A DNA stretch of 64,000 nt from Argentina anserina. Its lineage: Eukaryota > Streptophyta > Magnoliopsida > Rosales > Rosaceae. The stretch spans positions 10,788,001 to 10,852,000 of the forward strand of contig NC_065873.1 in assembly GCF_933775445.1 (NCBI RefSeq), written 5' to 3'. Made by a program: the position numbers and the translations under genes. The notes under the pieces were generated by a model that was given only the letters and a program-made list of their open reading frames with translations, made no database searches and had not been told where the DNA came from. Of the stretch, positions 48,431 to 61,269 are shown in pieces; positions within the stretch are counted from its first letter, which is position 1, and every line of letters begins with the position of its first letter.

Positions 48431-49205
48431 ACTCCGGGTTTTATAAAAGCTCTTAATTGATTCACTATTTTAGAACCATCTCTTTACCCAATTCGGGTCA
48501 GGAAATGAGTAAGTCCACTCAATCTCATCCAATTCGGTAGTGAAACGCCCCCTCTTTTGTCGACCAAGTAAAAGTTTGTAGGTACGAACTCTGTGTTTTA
48601 TAATTACTGTTAATTAGTTCACTCCTTTAGCACCATCTCTTTACCTAGTGTTATGGGTGGTGAAATGAGTAAGACCGCTCGATCTCATCCATTTCAGTGG
48701 TTATTTTTCCCCTCATTTCTCCAACTCCAAGTTCGTTGGTACGAACTTCGGGTTTTATAATAACTCTCAAATTACTTCACTCGTATAGCACTATATTTTT
48801 ACACATAGTTGACGGTCGTAAAATGAAGAGTTACACTCGATCTCGTCCAATTCAATGGTCGTTTACCCCCTCAATTTTCCTACTCCAATTGCGTAGGCAC
48901 AAAATCTGGGTTTTATAATAGCTCATAATTGGTTCATTATTTTAGAACTATCTCTTTACCCATTGTTGAGGGTCGGGAAACAAGTAAATCGACTCGATCT
49001 CGTCCAGTTCGGTGGTCAAACGCCACCTCTTTTGTCAAAGTAAATGTTTGTAGATACGAACTCCGGCTTTTATAATAACTCTCAATTGTTTTACTCTTTT
49101 AGCACCTTCTCTTTATCCATTGTTGAGGGTAGGGAAATGAGTAAGTCTGCTCATCTCGCCTAATTCGATGGACGTTTGCCCCCTCATCTGTCCGCTCGAT
49201 GTCAT
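48431..49205. repeat. Sat3 tandem repeat, right half
   Basis: Same 155-bp repeat as 25,901-28,270 (ACTCCGGGTTTTATAA, CCATCTCTTTACC, GATCTCGTCCA words), resuming in register after element A. It decays after about 49,200. Confidence 0.88.
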
Positions 49206-49860
49206 TTGCCATCTCATCCAATTCTTGTTTACAAGTCGATCTCTTAGGGAATTTTATTTACTTTACACTTAGCATGATGGTCAACATTTACAACTCGTTG
49301 TGGTTCTTAAATTTCCCGCTTTTGGCTTACATGGGACCCAAATAGTACTATATTGTGAATTTTAAACTTAACTATTGGAAAACGAACATCGAAATATCAA
49401 AATTTGACATCGTTATGATCTCTGGCGTTTCTGAAACATTTTACCGACGTTTTCAGTCGCTTTGGCCGCCTTCCGGTTCATTTCCGGCTTTACCGGCAGC
49501 ACTGCCCGATTCTTGTTGCGTTTCTAGTCGGATCCAGAGTCCTAACCAGCAAGATTCCGGCCGCGGGTGGCTGATTTTCTGGTCACCGGCGCCACCAGTT
49601 TTCCGTTGCGTTTTTCGGCGATTCTTCGCCGTTTTCTTGTTGTTTTTCCGGCATATTTACAACATTGAAACGTTTTCCCGCCAGAGTTTCATTCGGTTTT
49701 GAGTTATTTAGACATAGTTTTTCGGTTTTCTCCAAGTTGTTTCATAGATTAAACGATTTTGTTATTATTGGTCACCACCCGCAACAATTGGATGGTTTTT
49801 ATCACCCTAATTGTTTGGTATTCAACTGCTCCAGTACCATGTTTTTCAAACTCTTAAGTT
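49206..49860. other. Unassigned, locally GC-rich segment
   Basis: 49,430-49,660 is clearly richer in G+C (TTCCGGC and GCCGTTTTC words) than its surroundings and holds an open frame of 115 codons (49,355-49,702) with no domain I recognise. It may be the leader of the decayed copia element that follows. Not called as a gene. Confidence 0.35.
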
Positions 49861-52800
49861 GAAGAATGTAGTCCTATTGTCATGTGATACACTTGATGAG
49901 ATTGTCCTTTTGTTTCGATCCCCGTTCTTGCAATATCCTACGGCGTATTGTCTAGAAACTTTCTGACGTTGAAGCTCTTAATTGTTTTTTTATGGTGAAG
50001 TCTCCTAGCAATGTCAAGTGTCTTGCTAATTGCGTAAGCACCCACTGTCCTACGGCGCAGGTAGTTGTTTTACGAATCTTGTGCGGAGATTGTGTTTTAT
50101 ATCTTCTTGCCTTGCTAAGTTTTAAAAGGCCATACATGTCAATGATAAATTTTCATCTTGATACTTCTTTGTGTTGAGAATGGAGAGAAATATCTTTGTG
50201 TTACTTCTGAGAAAGCAAGCTACCGCCGCATCTCAAAGTAGATGAAGAGTCACGGGAATGGTTTGTATGTTACTTCCATTCAAATTTTTGAAACATATGC
50301 GGTTTAACACAACTTTTGTGATTCGGACTCTTATATGCTTTGGCATGCCCGTCTCGGACACCTAGACATGATATGATGATTAGAGGTCTTAAGAATTCAC
50401 ATGGTCAACCATTTTCAAGTCCTTGAAGCAATTAGAGGACCACCTCACCCCTGCATGGTAAGGCCGAGCCTGCCCCTCTCGGAAGCTCAATGGCATTTAG
50501 GCCGTCGGTGGCGGCATCCCCTCCTTTACAGGAGCTTGTGATGCCTCCCATGTTTTCTAATGCCTCCAAGACAATCTCTAATGCCCATCGCTCGTTTTGC
50601 AAAGCTTATTCTCTTGCTAAATTTCAGGAAAGTCCTTCATTTGCTAAGGCTTCAACCAAGAACATTTCATTCTTACAACGTATTTAAGATGACATTTGTG
50701 GACTTATTCAACCAAGAATGCGGACCTTCTAAATATTTTATAGTATTGGTTAATGCATCGACGCATTGGTTATACGTCGATTTGCTATCCACAAGGAATG
50801 CTACATTTGCTATGTTTTTTTAGCTAAGTTCATCAAACTAAGGGTTCACCACCCTTCCATCCTCTCAAATCTATTCGATTGGATACCGTTGGAGAGTTCA
50901 CCTCCAAGACTTTTGATTATTGCATGTCTACTAGGATCGTCGTTGAACATCTTGTTCCTCATGTTCTTTGACTAGACGGTCTAGCAGAGGCTTTAGCTTG
51001 GTTATGGATACTAACCTGCCGGCCTTTGCATAAGGATATATAATGATGTTGCATGCAACGACACTAATTCGTTTCAGACCCACAACTTACCAAACGTTTA
51101 GTGTACTAGATGGTTACTATATACGATCCCAATGTAATTTTAACTAGCGCCTGCTTGGTTAAGTTGTTTATGTGCCTCTATTGTAGTAATCTCAATGGGT
51201 ATAATTGAAACGCTCAAGTATATTGGTTGGGTATGAATCACCAACACTTGTCCGCTATCTTTATCTTGCGATATTAGCAGACGGTCACTTTAATGAGACA
51301 TACTTCCCATCATTAGGGGGAGATATGGAATGCTCCCATTCTGGTTTTAATGCCAGGAATTGATGTGGTGTCGCACTATGTCTGATTAAGATATCACACT
51401 GCTCTGAGTAAGCAATAAGTGCAACGCATTATCGACCTCCAAATAGTCAAAGTTTCGATGCTCAATGACTTTACGAATATTGCGAAAGTGACGAGATCGC
51501 ACATAAATGTTGTGATGTGCCGATAAGGTTGGAACTCCCAGAACATGGGAGAATTTCATATGACCTTGTCCTAACACCGTTGATACCATCCTTGATAGTG
51601 GGAAGGCAGTCGGCGATGGTACCATCGTACACTGTGGGGTTGTTAGCGCCCATGGTATTGCACCACAAAACAAGGGCGGCAAACGCAAAGATGGACTTGT
51701 AATGGTCATAGCTTCGGTCTTGGTTCCTATCTAGATGAGGGGGAGACCATTATTCTTTGGAATCAAAAACCAGAAAGAAGCGAGGTGCGAAGGCACAAAT
51801 TTTGCCCTTTATCAAGCGATATTCTTTGAACATGTCTATCAACTAAGTTTATATGGGACGCTACAGACTCATTTTGTTGATATTAGAGAAGAAAAGAAAT
51901 CTCTCAATTGATCGTATAAGCGTGCACGTGTGGTAATGGTTTTATCTCCCATGATTGATGATGTATTCGCTTATGCTCTTATTCCATTATAAAGTATCAA
52001 CGATGAGTAACTTGACCGAAGTGGAAAGAATCAATACAGGCTGAACTAGACTTGTTATGTTAGTCATTGTTCATAAGTGTAATGAGAAAGATGAAGTCAT
52101 GCGATATTTGCAAGATTTATGGCGCAAAGATTGTCTCATTATCCTAGTATTGACCACGATGAGTTATATTCTCTCGTTATGGACATAATCGCTTTCTGCT
52201 ACTTAATCAATAGTAGTGTCCATGAAAACTAATTTGCAGCATATGATAGTGGTCATAGCATATCTGTAAATGGATCTTGACACATATATGAATGTTCATG
52301 AACGACCTTAATTGCTTAATTAAATGCCTTCAGACCACAGAGAGCTTATGCAATCATATTGCGACGTTCGAAAGAACGTAGTACAATTGGTTGCAACAAC
52401 TTATACCCATGCATGTTCATATGAAAGCCAATTCTAGATTCTCTATTCCATCACAGTTAAGATGATTAAGAGGTTCAATGAGTTATAGATTCATACATGT
52501 AAGTGTTGTTGAGACACTATTGCTTTCATTATGATGTGATTAACTATGCGTTTGTGCATCGTCATTGCACTTGAATTGTTCCATTGACATGGGTCTAGTT
52601 CTACATTTAGTAAATCAATACATTTCTCCCCACACCAACACCGCCAGCAGCTCATACACACTAGCATACACATTAGAGTTGTTGTTGACACTGGTAGCGT
52701 AGAAGATACGTATGATTCTGTCTCGGACCAAAATCAGTCATTCATTGGTCTATTCCCCCGTTCTGTTGTGAAAGTCACATTGTATATGACAAATCATAAT

Positions 52801-53690
52801 TTATGTAGTTTCGTAGGTCAACTTCAACGAAACCTACATGACAGCTCACTCAATGAAATATGGTGAATTTGGTACCATCGGAAAGGTATATGTGTTTACT
52901 TTCCAGGGACACCAAGCATTCGATTATATATGTCATAATGAGTGAGTTATGGCCGTTTTAGAAAATTAGGACAGTTTTTTCCGGGAATTTACAAGTCAGT
53001 TAACTTCGACAGAGCATTGTGAATTGCTCCGGTCGAATTGGGTTGTGAACATTCTAGAACATTTTACGGTTTGCTGATACCTGTTATGACAAAGAAGTTA
53101 TGGCCGTTTAAGTGATTAAATGTCATTCTATCTGAGAATCTGATTTTCATTGTAAACTCTTGTTTTGAGTTGTTATGCAATCTTGTTTCCTAAGATCTAA
53201 ATTTGGCTAAGTCTACCATGTATGTTCTAACGATATGTGGCGAGATTAATGATTAATCATTAGCCCAAGACTATTTTTGAGAAACGTGTAATGAACGATG
53301 TATACGTTGTTCTTTGTACTCCATGATTATGACACTAATCAGGGTGAGTTGTTTCGTAAACTTCAGGGGGAGTCTACCTTACATGATGCTATCAAATGTA
53401 GACGGTGCATTGTGCTCTTTTTCTCTTTCGATCAAGCTTTTGTTTTCAACCCAAGAGGTTTTATTTTGCTTGACAAGGTTTTTACCGAGGCAATGTTATG
53501 TGCACCATGCAACCTAGGAATGCGACACAAGGGGAAGTGTTCCGGTTGAATTATTATTCTACTCTTGTGTGTCTTAGCCTTATTAGTTTTCCTGTTAGAG
53601 ATAGATTCACATCTCTGTAATCTAGGACTCTGAATCGTATATATAGGCCCCCATATCATTCAATAAAGATACAACTATTCATCTGCACCA
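49861..53690 (+). pseudogene. Decayed Ty1/copia retrotransposon pol and 3' end
   Basis: No intact frame, but translated pieces follow the copia order on the plus strand. A GAG-pre-integrase block (LWHARLGHLD) lies at about 50,335-50,370. Integrase core pieces (KYFIVLVNASTHWLYVDLLS) lie at about 50,735-50,800, with the next integrase block near 50,870-50,990. Downstream is the HFNETYFPSLGGD block at about 51,280-51,325. Reverse-transcriptase pieces (DEVMRY, then VIAYL.MDLDTYM) lie at about 52,090-52,300. A GGGGGAG polypurine tract is at about 53,365. The LTR-like tail has TATATATAGG and CATTCAATAAAGATACAA at 53,637-53,675. Many stops and frameshifts mean it is long dead. LTR boundaries and target duplication could not be found. 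Confidence 0.75.
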
Positions 53691-54090
53691 GTGGGATATT
53701 TGTGTTGGTTCTGGAATTTTGGTTGAGGAGTTAGTTGTGAGTGTTGGTTATCATATGAGCATGTCAAGAGATTTATAGGCTGAGGTTTACGTATTTGATA
53801 TTATTTTGGTTCACCTTATTCCTTTCGACAAAGTCCTATCAACTCGGCTATTTCATTGAAATCAACGAGGTATAGGCATCCTAATCCCTTGGCTATTCTC
53901 ACTTGAGAATCAACAAGGATTAGGTTTTATGATATTATCTTATTTGATATCACCTTGAGAGGATGATGTTGATGATGCGCGTGAGTTATGTTCGTTGGAA
54001 GGGATATGTGTTTTGGTATTTTGGATTATTATTTGGTGAAAGAAAATGTGTTATTAGTTATGAGGCTTGAGTGATTGAGATATTTTGATA
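53691..54090. other. Unassigned intergenic segment
   Basis: AT-rich, with no frame, domain or repeat recognised. Confidence 0.4.
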
Positions 54091-54440
54091 CACTAGAAGG
54101 GATGGGATGAACTACTGATCTCACCGGATTATGAAGTTAGAAGAGATGGGATGAACTAGCTGAAAGTGATGGTAGATGGGTGATGAGACACTAGGAGAGA
54201 GTGGATGAACTATTAGTCTCTTTAGGGTGTAGAACCAGAATAGAGGGGATGAACCGACAGAGCGTTGAGACACTAGAAGAAAGAGGATGAACTAGTGGTC
54301 TCCTGATATTAGAGGATCAAAAGAGAGGGGATGAACTACTGGTCTCCGAAGATTATAGAACCGGAAAGAGGGGATGAACCGCAGCGGTATCAATATTACT
54401 GAGTATCTAAAAGAGAGAGGATGTACTAGTGGACTCCAGA
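54091..54440. repeat. Degenerate minisatellite (GATGAAC core)
   Basis: About eight copies of a unit containing GGGATGAACTAGTGGTCTCC or the variant GGGATGAACCG, spaced 35-55 bp (near 54,108, 54,148, 54,200, 54,248, 54,288, 54,328, 54,370, 54,418). Units alternate between two versions, suggesting a roughly 80-110-bp higher-order period. Confidence 0.75.
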
Positions 54441-54449
54441 TATAGATTA

Positions 54450-54481
<32 letters not shown>

Positions 54482-54482
54482 G
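54432..54482. repeat. (GA)n microsatellite
   Basis: Nearly pure GA run with one T, adjoining the minisatellite. Confidence 0.9.
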
Positions 54483-54814
54483 AATGGTGACTCGTCGAGT
54501 GTGTATGATCTCGTATTTGCTCTCTGAGTGGACTTCGTTCTAATTAAAATTCATGCGATTCTATTTTTATAATTGTTGTTTAACTTTCTTATGTGATAAT
54601 TTTACATGTCAATTGTGATTGATGATGATAGAAGATTAATAAGTATTTAGTCGGAAATGAGACTTCCGAGAATTTATATTTTTATTTAGACTATGATCTA
54701 GAAATGGATTTCCAAGAATTACTATCATGTGATATTTATATGTGATTGTGGAGTTTGGGAAATTGTGGGAGCACGGAGGCTCCGCAAGTTGAGTTAATTT
54801 GGAGATTATAGAAG

Positions 54815-55570
54815 CAAGGACTAAAATATTGACGATCATGGAAATATCAACCGTCCGAAAATGGAAATATCAATTTTTGTTAAAAAATTGACGGAAATTT
54901 TGAAGATACATATAAATGTTTTAAATGAACTTAAAAAAATGTTTATTTACTCAATTATCTACAATATTCAATAAGAAAACTCGGTATAACCATTGATCTA
55001 TAGTGAGTGTATAACTCAAGGTGAAAAAATAAGAACTAAATCATTAAGTATTCTCAAAAGATTATTTTAGACTGCTAAAACAAGATCTAATATGATGTAA
55101 AGAATGAATAATAGAAAAGTGATTCATGGGAGATGTACATATGAAATTGTGTCTATTTATATAGAAATTATTTAAAGGTTTATAAAATTTGAATTTATTG
55201 GTAAATAGAAAGGCAAATAAAAAATAGAAGTAATTTGTTTTCAAATTTGTAGATGTTATAATAATTAAAGTTGCCATATATGATAAGATGTGAGGTTAGT
55301 CAAGTGGCTTACTCATTGTGTTTAAAATGAGGCAACCAACGTTCGAACAAGGGGAAGTGGTTTTTTTTTTGTTGAATTTTCAAATTTGAAAGGACAAGGT
55401 GACGTGACACATGAAATACAATATATCGAAAAATATCGGGAAATATTGAATATATCGAACGAAAAGCTATTGGTTGGTCAGAGATATACCGCTAAGTGAG
55501 AAAAACGAATATATCGCTGAAATATCGAGGATATTTTCGATTTTTCAAACTTTTTATACAAGTGTCGTTT
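54815..55570. mobile_element. Probable hAT-derived sequence with ATATCG motifs, right end not found
   Basis: Starts CAAGGACTAAAATATTG, very like the terminal repeat of the hAT element at 60,740 (CAATGTTCAAAATATTG). It has clusters of ATATC and ATATATCG words at 54,838-54,880 and 55,420-55,545 like those in the hAT elements at 60,740 and 62,752. I could not find a matching right terminus or an 8-bp duplication of TATAGAAG, so it may be truncated or rearranged. No transposase remnant. Confidence 0.45.
55284..55372 (+). repeat. Possible tRNA-derived SINE remnant
   Basis: Has TTAGTCAAGTGG resembling a pol III A box, GTTCGAAC about 50 bp downstream resembling a B box, and then a run of T. Both boxes are imperfect and there is no clear tail or flanking duplication. 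Confidence 0.3.
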
Positions 55571-57575
55571 TTCATGCAGGTAGGGTTGGCTACTTTCAGG
55601 ATAGATTATGCCGAAATTTTTGGTACATCTCCTTTGATAGTGGTACCCCGCACGATCTGCCTCCATATTAGAGTAAATTTTGGGGTGGGTCATGTTTGAA
55701 AAGAAAAAAATTTAAGAAAACTAGAGAATTTTAGAAATAAGCTTGCCAGAAATACTCCATGATATTGAGATACTATTTATCAAGTTTAGTTAAAAATATA
55801 TTATGTTAGAAGAGAAATAAAAATTCTTTGAGAAATCCTTGAAGATGACTAAGAACCCCTTGATTATTTGAGCACCGGTTAGATCCGTACTAGCGGGTAT
55901 CAAAGCTTGTTTTGGTATAAAACAAGTGAAGATCAGACTCATCCCACAAAGTTGGCTTCTTTTCTGAAGGCTTGTACTAAAAAATGAAGTGATAAGTGGC
56001 AAGTATACTTTCATTGAAGGCATATTTAAGAAAGTTAATGCTCCATTGAAAATTGACCCAAAAAAAACTCCATTGAATACGGCTGTAAAATATTGAATAA
56101 TCTATTCGATGAACATATTCATTTACAAAAAGAGATTGGAGTAGTCTGATTGAATTTCTAGATCACCTATCTATTGAAGAAGGCAACAACCATGGTACAG
56201 ATCAACTCGAGAGGTTTACGTTCGAATAGATCAACTCGAGGAGATTAATTCTAGAATAGAAAATCTTGAAGTCAAGCTAGATTACCTCAAAGAGAAGCAA
56301 TATATCTCAAATATTGAGAAGAAAGAGAAGCAATATATCTCATATATTGAGAAGAAATTAGCTATAACGAAAAATCTCTCTAATATTATCCATCAGTAAG
56401 CAGCTAAATAAAGAAACACACAAGAAAGCCTAAAATAGTTTTTAGAAAATCTTGTATCCTGAATAACGACAGACAGTGTGGTGTTATTCTTCAATCCGAT
56501 CTCACCATCACCATCACCATCAAGAAAACCATGTTCCTCCATGAAAGCATCGTGAAGCCTATTTGGGTGAAAACAGACGAGAATAGTCTGGATCAAAGGA
56601 GAGGATGAGAAATTTGTTGGGCGAGAGGAGAGATGGAGGTTAAAGAGGGTTTGATTCATAGTTTTGCCCAGAAGAAAGCATAGATAGAAGGAGCATAAGG
56701 CACTCCCATAGTAGGGAACTAGGGTTTGGAGAGAGCATAGCGGCTGTGGTGTATGTCCCCCTACATTTTTAGTTTGATAACATATACTCTGTAAATTATT
56801 ATTTTTTTTCATCAACCACTTTGTAAATTTAGAGAGGATGGCCTTTAAAATGAGGATAATGTGGAATAGAGATTGTATCACAAGTTCACAACCACAAGTA
56901 CATTATAATTGGTGAAAAATCTAACGGTTGGACATAATCGATTGGCTTATTTTTTCTTTTGAAACTAAAATCTATCCATTAAAATTCATGAGTACAGAAC
57001 ATACGATGAAATTACATGTGGTTCATGGTTCGTCAGTTCATGTATAAAAACTAACGAGGTAACATGAAACTAACGCCAAAGATTATAGTTTTCGACTTTT
57101 CAATGTTAAACCGCTTCCATAGTAAAAACCCACTCCCAACAATTGGGTCAGACTGCAAATCTAGACACTGGTACACTGGTCTGTACATTCAAATGTTAGT
57201 CTTAACAGAAACCTATGGGAGTTGACACCGCAAATCTTATAATCTGCAATAAATGGTTGTAAAGTGTAATGACTAATCAACTAGACCAAACGAACAGGGT
57301 GGTAGGAGTAATGTGCCAAATTTGTTGCTCGAAATGAGCACAGAAAAAAACAGAGATATCAATTCATGCCTGGTGTGTGATTTTACCATTTATAGGTTTT
57401 TCCCCCAAAATAATCATTCACCTCAGTATGTGTCATTACACTTATGCAACTGTAATATGGAACTAAAGCTAATAATAATTCAAAATAAAATCTGGAAAGT
57501 CTGTTGCAATCAATTAATGATCCCCAGAAAGTAAGAGCAGAAACGAGCATAACATACTTACAAAGATACTGAGAA
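55571..57575. other. Intergenic region downstream of DIT1
   Basis: AT-rich, mostly unassigned. A 162-codon minus-strand frame at 56,393-56,881 has no domain or codon pattern I recognise and is not called as a gene. 56,225-56,370 holds short direct repeats (AGAGAAGCAATATATCTCA.ATATTGAGAAGAAA). The part next to 57,575 should contain the DIT1 3' UTR. Confidence 0.4.
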
Positions 57576-60566
57576 TCAGTAGAGGCCCAAAAATTTCCAC
57601 CAGAACGACCCTACTAATGTCCAGATGGCAGCATTAATAAGAGCCATGATAAAGCCGACTTTAAACACATCAGGAAGATCAATATAACCAGCTGTTGGAA
57701 AAGGAAAAAAAAATAAACAAATCTTATAAGTTGCCCCATGGAATAGATTAAAAAAATGAAAATTAATTCATTTCACTGTTGTTCATTTGCAAAATGCTAT
57801 TGTGAAAGTAAATACAAGAATGAAGATTTTTTTTTTAAAAGGGCACAAAAGGATCAAGCAGCATAGTAATGAAAAAAAACAATCAAACGAGATTAGCATT
57901 ATTTTGATGATCGACATTATGAGATGGGATAATTGAAATTAAAGTCGAACCCTACAAACAACATAATTTACAAATTTTGGGGAGGCAAGGGGAAAGTTTG
58001 CATACCTCCAAAGTACACGGCAGCCTGACCACTGCTATAATGTGTTAAAGCCCCAAAAAGGTTTGTGTTGTATGCTAAAGCCAATGCTGCCAAAATACCA
58101 GGTACCCCAGCTGCCAAATTCATGGCAAGAAACGCAGAGTATAAAGCTCCCACATGACCAGTTTGACTTGCAAAGAGGTAGTGGATGCAGAAGTAAGCAG
58201 CCTGAAGAACACCAAACGCAGCTGGCCAGCTCAAGGAGTAAGAGTGCAGGATCTTTCCTACACAACTAGACATCCAGGAAACAATACCAAGGTTTGTCAA
58301 CTGGCCAGCCATACCCACTAGTACAGCAAACCAAGCCAAAGTATCCCATGCTGATTTTTCACTTAAGCAGTCATCCCAATCGAGGACCCCTAATAAAAGG
58401 AGTATAGATAAGCCAATCATTGCTGCTACAACACTTGGTATACCAAGAGCCTCTCTACAAGGGAACAAAGAAACACGGTTGGTCAATCAAGCCCAAGTAT
58501 AGCAACGTGCATTTCACAAACTATGAATGCACAGACCATAGGTGAGTGACTGTCAGCAACTGTGACAAATATATCTTCCAGGTTGCATATGTTGCACTAG
58601 GCACAAGTTTTAAATACAATAGACGATGATATAATAACTAGCCGTGGCATAGTTCTCAAGAACCAAAGATAAGACAATTCCAAGAATCAATTATTTTCTG
58701 ATAAACTAAAAATTGTAGTGTCATCCTCAAACTCACAATCCTACTTTCCTTCCGAGTAGCACCATCATGAATGAAATTATCTAATATGTATTCTTGATAT
58801 GTCTAGTCCGCACAAGGATGTAACAAAGAAAGGTAAAGCATATTCCAACTAATAAAGATATAGCAGGAAAAGCGCCTATGCATAAGTGCGGCATTTCAAG
58901 TCCTACATTCAATGCAAAAATGTTATCCTTATGATGTTGATAACGACCCACAATGGTAATACTGGGAATTCCTATGGTACTTATAGCAAAGCCTAGGAAC
59001 CCCAGAGTAGTTGCAGCTCACACTTATGGATGAAGCCTTTAGTTATTACAAGTTCCATTCTTAGAAAAAAAAAAAACAAAGAGTTTAAGGATAAGCAATG
59101 TGGTAAGGTTTTAAACATATTATCATGATCACATCAAAGAAAGTGTCTAAGAAACTCAGTCAGTTAAAACAGGGTGGCTATGAGCTTATACTAACAAAGA
59201 ATATATAATGTTCATATCATCCACTCCATAAAATTACAAAGAGCTGGAACTACAAAAAAAAAATTAGAAGTCCAAAAGGCATGATATGTTTATGTATGCA
59301 ATAATGATTAAGGACATAATAAATATAGCGAAGCAAATACATACCCACAGACCCATAGAGTGACTGCAAGAAGCATTGTACCGACCATAATGAATTCATT
59401 TTTCGTGACAGGGCCCATTTTCTCCAGTTTCTTTGTAGCCATGGCAGGGGCATCAGGTGTGTCCTTGGTCTCTGGAGGAAAAAGCTTGTACAAAATTAGC
59501 GGAGTAGCAAGTAGCGAAACAAGTGCCGGTAAGCTCGCAGCCTTGAACCAAGAAACCCAAGGGCTTGAAATTATCACACCAAGCTCCTCCGCTAATTTAA
59601 GGCAGAGCAGATTTTGAGCTGCAGCCGTTAAGAAAAGAGCACTAGAGTTACCAGCGGACTGTCATTGCATCACAGAAGACCAATGCATAAGTTAATGAAA
59701 TGAAGTAAACCAGCTCTCGAAATAAAATCACAGTAAATGTAGTATACAAAAAAACTGGGAACCTGAAACTGAGACATAACGAGATAAGAACCAAGCTTCG
59801 ATTTCGAGGCGTCGCCGGGCAGACTCCCAGCAGAGAGTGACAAGGACTGGATGATAGGCAAGAAAACACCGCCGGCCCTGGCAGTAGTACTCGGCATTGC
59901 GGGAGCAATAAGGGCCTCGCTAATGGTCAATCCATAAGACAACCCAAGAGTGCTCTTCCCCATCCACTTGACAAAGTAGGTGGCGACGCGATCACCCAGA
60001 CCCGTCTTGACGAAGCCACGAGCGAAGAAGAAGGAAATGACAATCAACCATATGACCTCACTAGTGAAAGCACTGAAGGCGGCGGGGAAGGTCAGTGTTC
60101 CGGAGACGACGGAGGCAGTGAGGCCGAGGAAAGCCCAGGCGCCGACGGGGAGTGGGCTGAGGACGAGGCCGGCGATGGTGGATAGGAAGATGGCGAGTAA
60201 TTGCCAGGCTTGGGAGGTGACTTCGACGGGTTTGGGGACGAGGAAGCGGACGGCGAGGCCGATGGCGACGGAGAGGAGCAAGGGGACGAGTTTGGCGCCC
60301 TGAGGAGGAGGAGGAGGTGGTGGTGGGGGGAGGGTGGTCTGGGGTGGAGGAGATTGAGAGGAGCGAATTACGAAATGGGGTTTTTTGTGTGAGGAGGATG
60401 AGATGGGGTTTAAGGCCAAGAGGAGGGGTGATCGGAGGGGGTGAGATGATAGGGGGATGGAAGGGGGGGATCTGAGAGTTGGTTTGGAGCGGCGGAGTAA
60501 GGAAGCGCGGTTAGAGAGGGAGAAGGAGGAGGAGGTGGAGAGAGAGTGGACAGCAAAGCTCTCCAT
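57576..60566 (-). CDS. DIT1: Chloroplast dicarboxylate transporter 1 (2-oxoglutarate/malate translocator), four exons
   Basis: Minus strand, join of 60566-59763, 59658-59345, 58454-58006 and 57691-57576. That is 804+314+449+116 = 1,683 bp, 560 residues plus stop, close to the length of plant DiT1 proteins. All three introns (59,659-59,762; 58,455-59,344; 57,692-58,005) are GT-AG and keep the frame. The protein is an inner-envelope antiporter that brings 2-oxoglutarate into the stroma in exchange for malate, supplying carbon skeletons to GS/GOGAT and photorespiratory ammonia re-assimilation. Residues 1 to about 70 are Ser/Arg-rich like a transit peptide. A Pro run follows (80-88), then many hydrophobic segments of the SLC13/DASS fold. 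Family blocks seen include TSQAWQLLAIFL, SFFFARGFVKTGLGDR, MPSTTARAGGVFLPII, SAGNSSALFLTAAAQN and FASQTGHVGALYSAFLAM, and the C-terminus is FWWKFLGLY. The MPSTTARAGG and QFQSAGNSS blocks favour DiT1 over the glutamate/malate carrier DiT2. The start at 60,566 is the first in-frame ATG; the frame upstream has no ATG. Confidence 0.93.
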
Positions 60567-60739
60567 TGTTTTTGTTAGGGTCGTAGGGATGAAGTGGAGT
60601 GAGAGAGATATACTATTAAGCAAAGAGGAGCGGAGCTCCCAAAGACGTAAAACCAGATAGAAATGACAAAGGGAGGGCGTTTAATGTGAGGAGGGAATTC
60701 CAAGCCAATTACTCTTTTACTTCATCAACTTCTTATTTT
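60567..60739 (-). promoter_or_regulatory. DIT1 5' UTR and proximal promoter remnant
   Basis: 173 bp between the DIT1 ATG and a hAT transposon. On the gene strand it has AATTGGC (CCAAT-box-like, near 60,705), a TATATCTC word near 60,610 and a pyrimidine-rich CTCTCTCACTCCAC leader. No strong TATA box is visible. Bases 60,732-60,739 (CTTATTTT) are the hAT target duplication. Confidence 0.5.
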
Positions 60740-61269
60740 CAATGTTCAAAATATTGTTATCGAGGATATATCGTTTTTTTTTAAAGGAGATATCGGATAT
60801 ATCAGAAATATTAGAAAAAAATATCGTTACTCTTCCGAATTATTTATTTATTTATTATTAAATTACATACAAACAAATACAATTATTAATTTTATCTAGT
60901 ACCAGAAAGAGGCTCTAGGTGTTTGAAAAGATGCACGTTAGTCAATAAAACTACAATACTTTGCCCAAGACATACGAGCCATATAGTACGAATTGTAATG
61001 GCTAACATGACAGTCATATATCTCTTTTGAGTTACTAATAGTTTCTCCAATAAGGGAATAGTAAGAATGAACCCAACTCGATAATTGATCATAAACGTCT
61101 CCAAACTAACCATAATTGTAAATAGGATGACTAGATTGATAGTTGACTTCATGTGATTCGTTTGACATCCCATTGTGCTATCTGCCTAAACTAATATAAT
61201 CAAAACTTAAGGCAACTGAACTAACATCAGATGAAATATTTTGATCATCAATGGCTCCTCTTATCCTCC

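Noticed and set aside
56393..56881. 162-codon minus-strand frame as a gene
   Set aside because: No recognisable domain, AT-driven composition, and no promoter or splice context. Left as unassigned.
59980..60392. Plus-strand frames of 63-107 codons over DIT1 exon 1
   Set aside because: Antisense to a conserved coding exon that is GC-rich in third positions; no independent support.
57576..60566. Assignment as DiT2 (glutamate/malate translocator)
   Set aside because: The MPSTTARAGG, QFQSAGNSS and SGQAAVYFG blocks match the DiT1 type better as I know the family. A tree with both paralogues would settle it.
59670..60623. Reading the DIT1 first exon as a 317-residue protein starting at 60,623 and ending at 59,670
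   Set aside because: The upstream codon is TTG, not ATG. The last 30 residues lie in intron 1 (GT at 59,762-59,761), and the conserved protein continues in the next exon.
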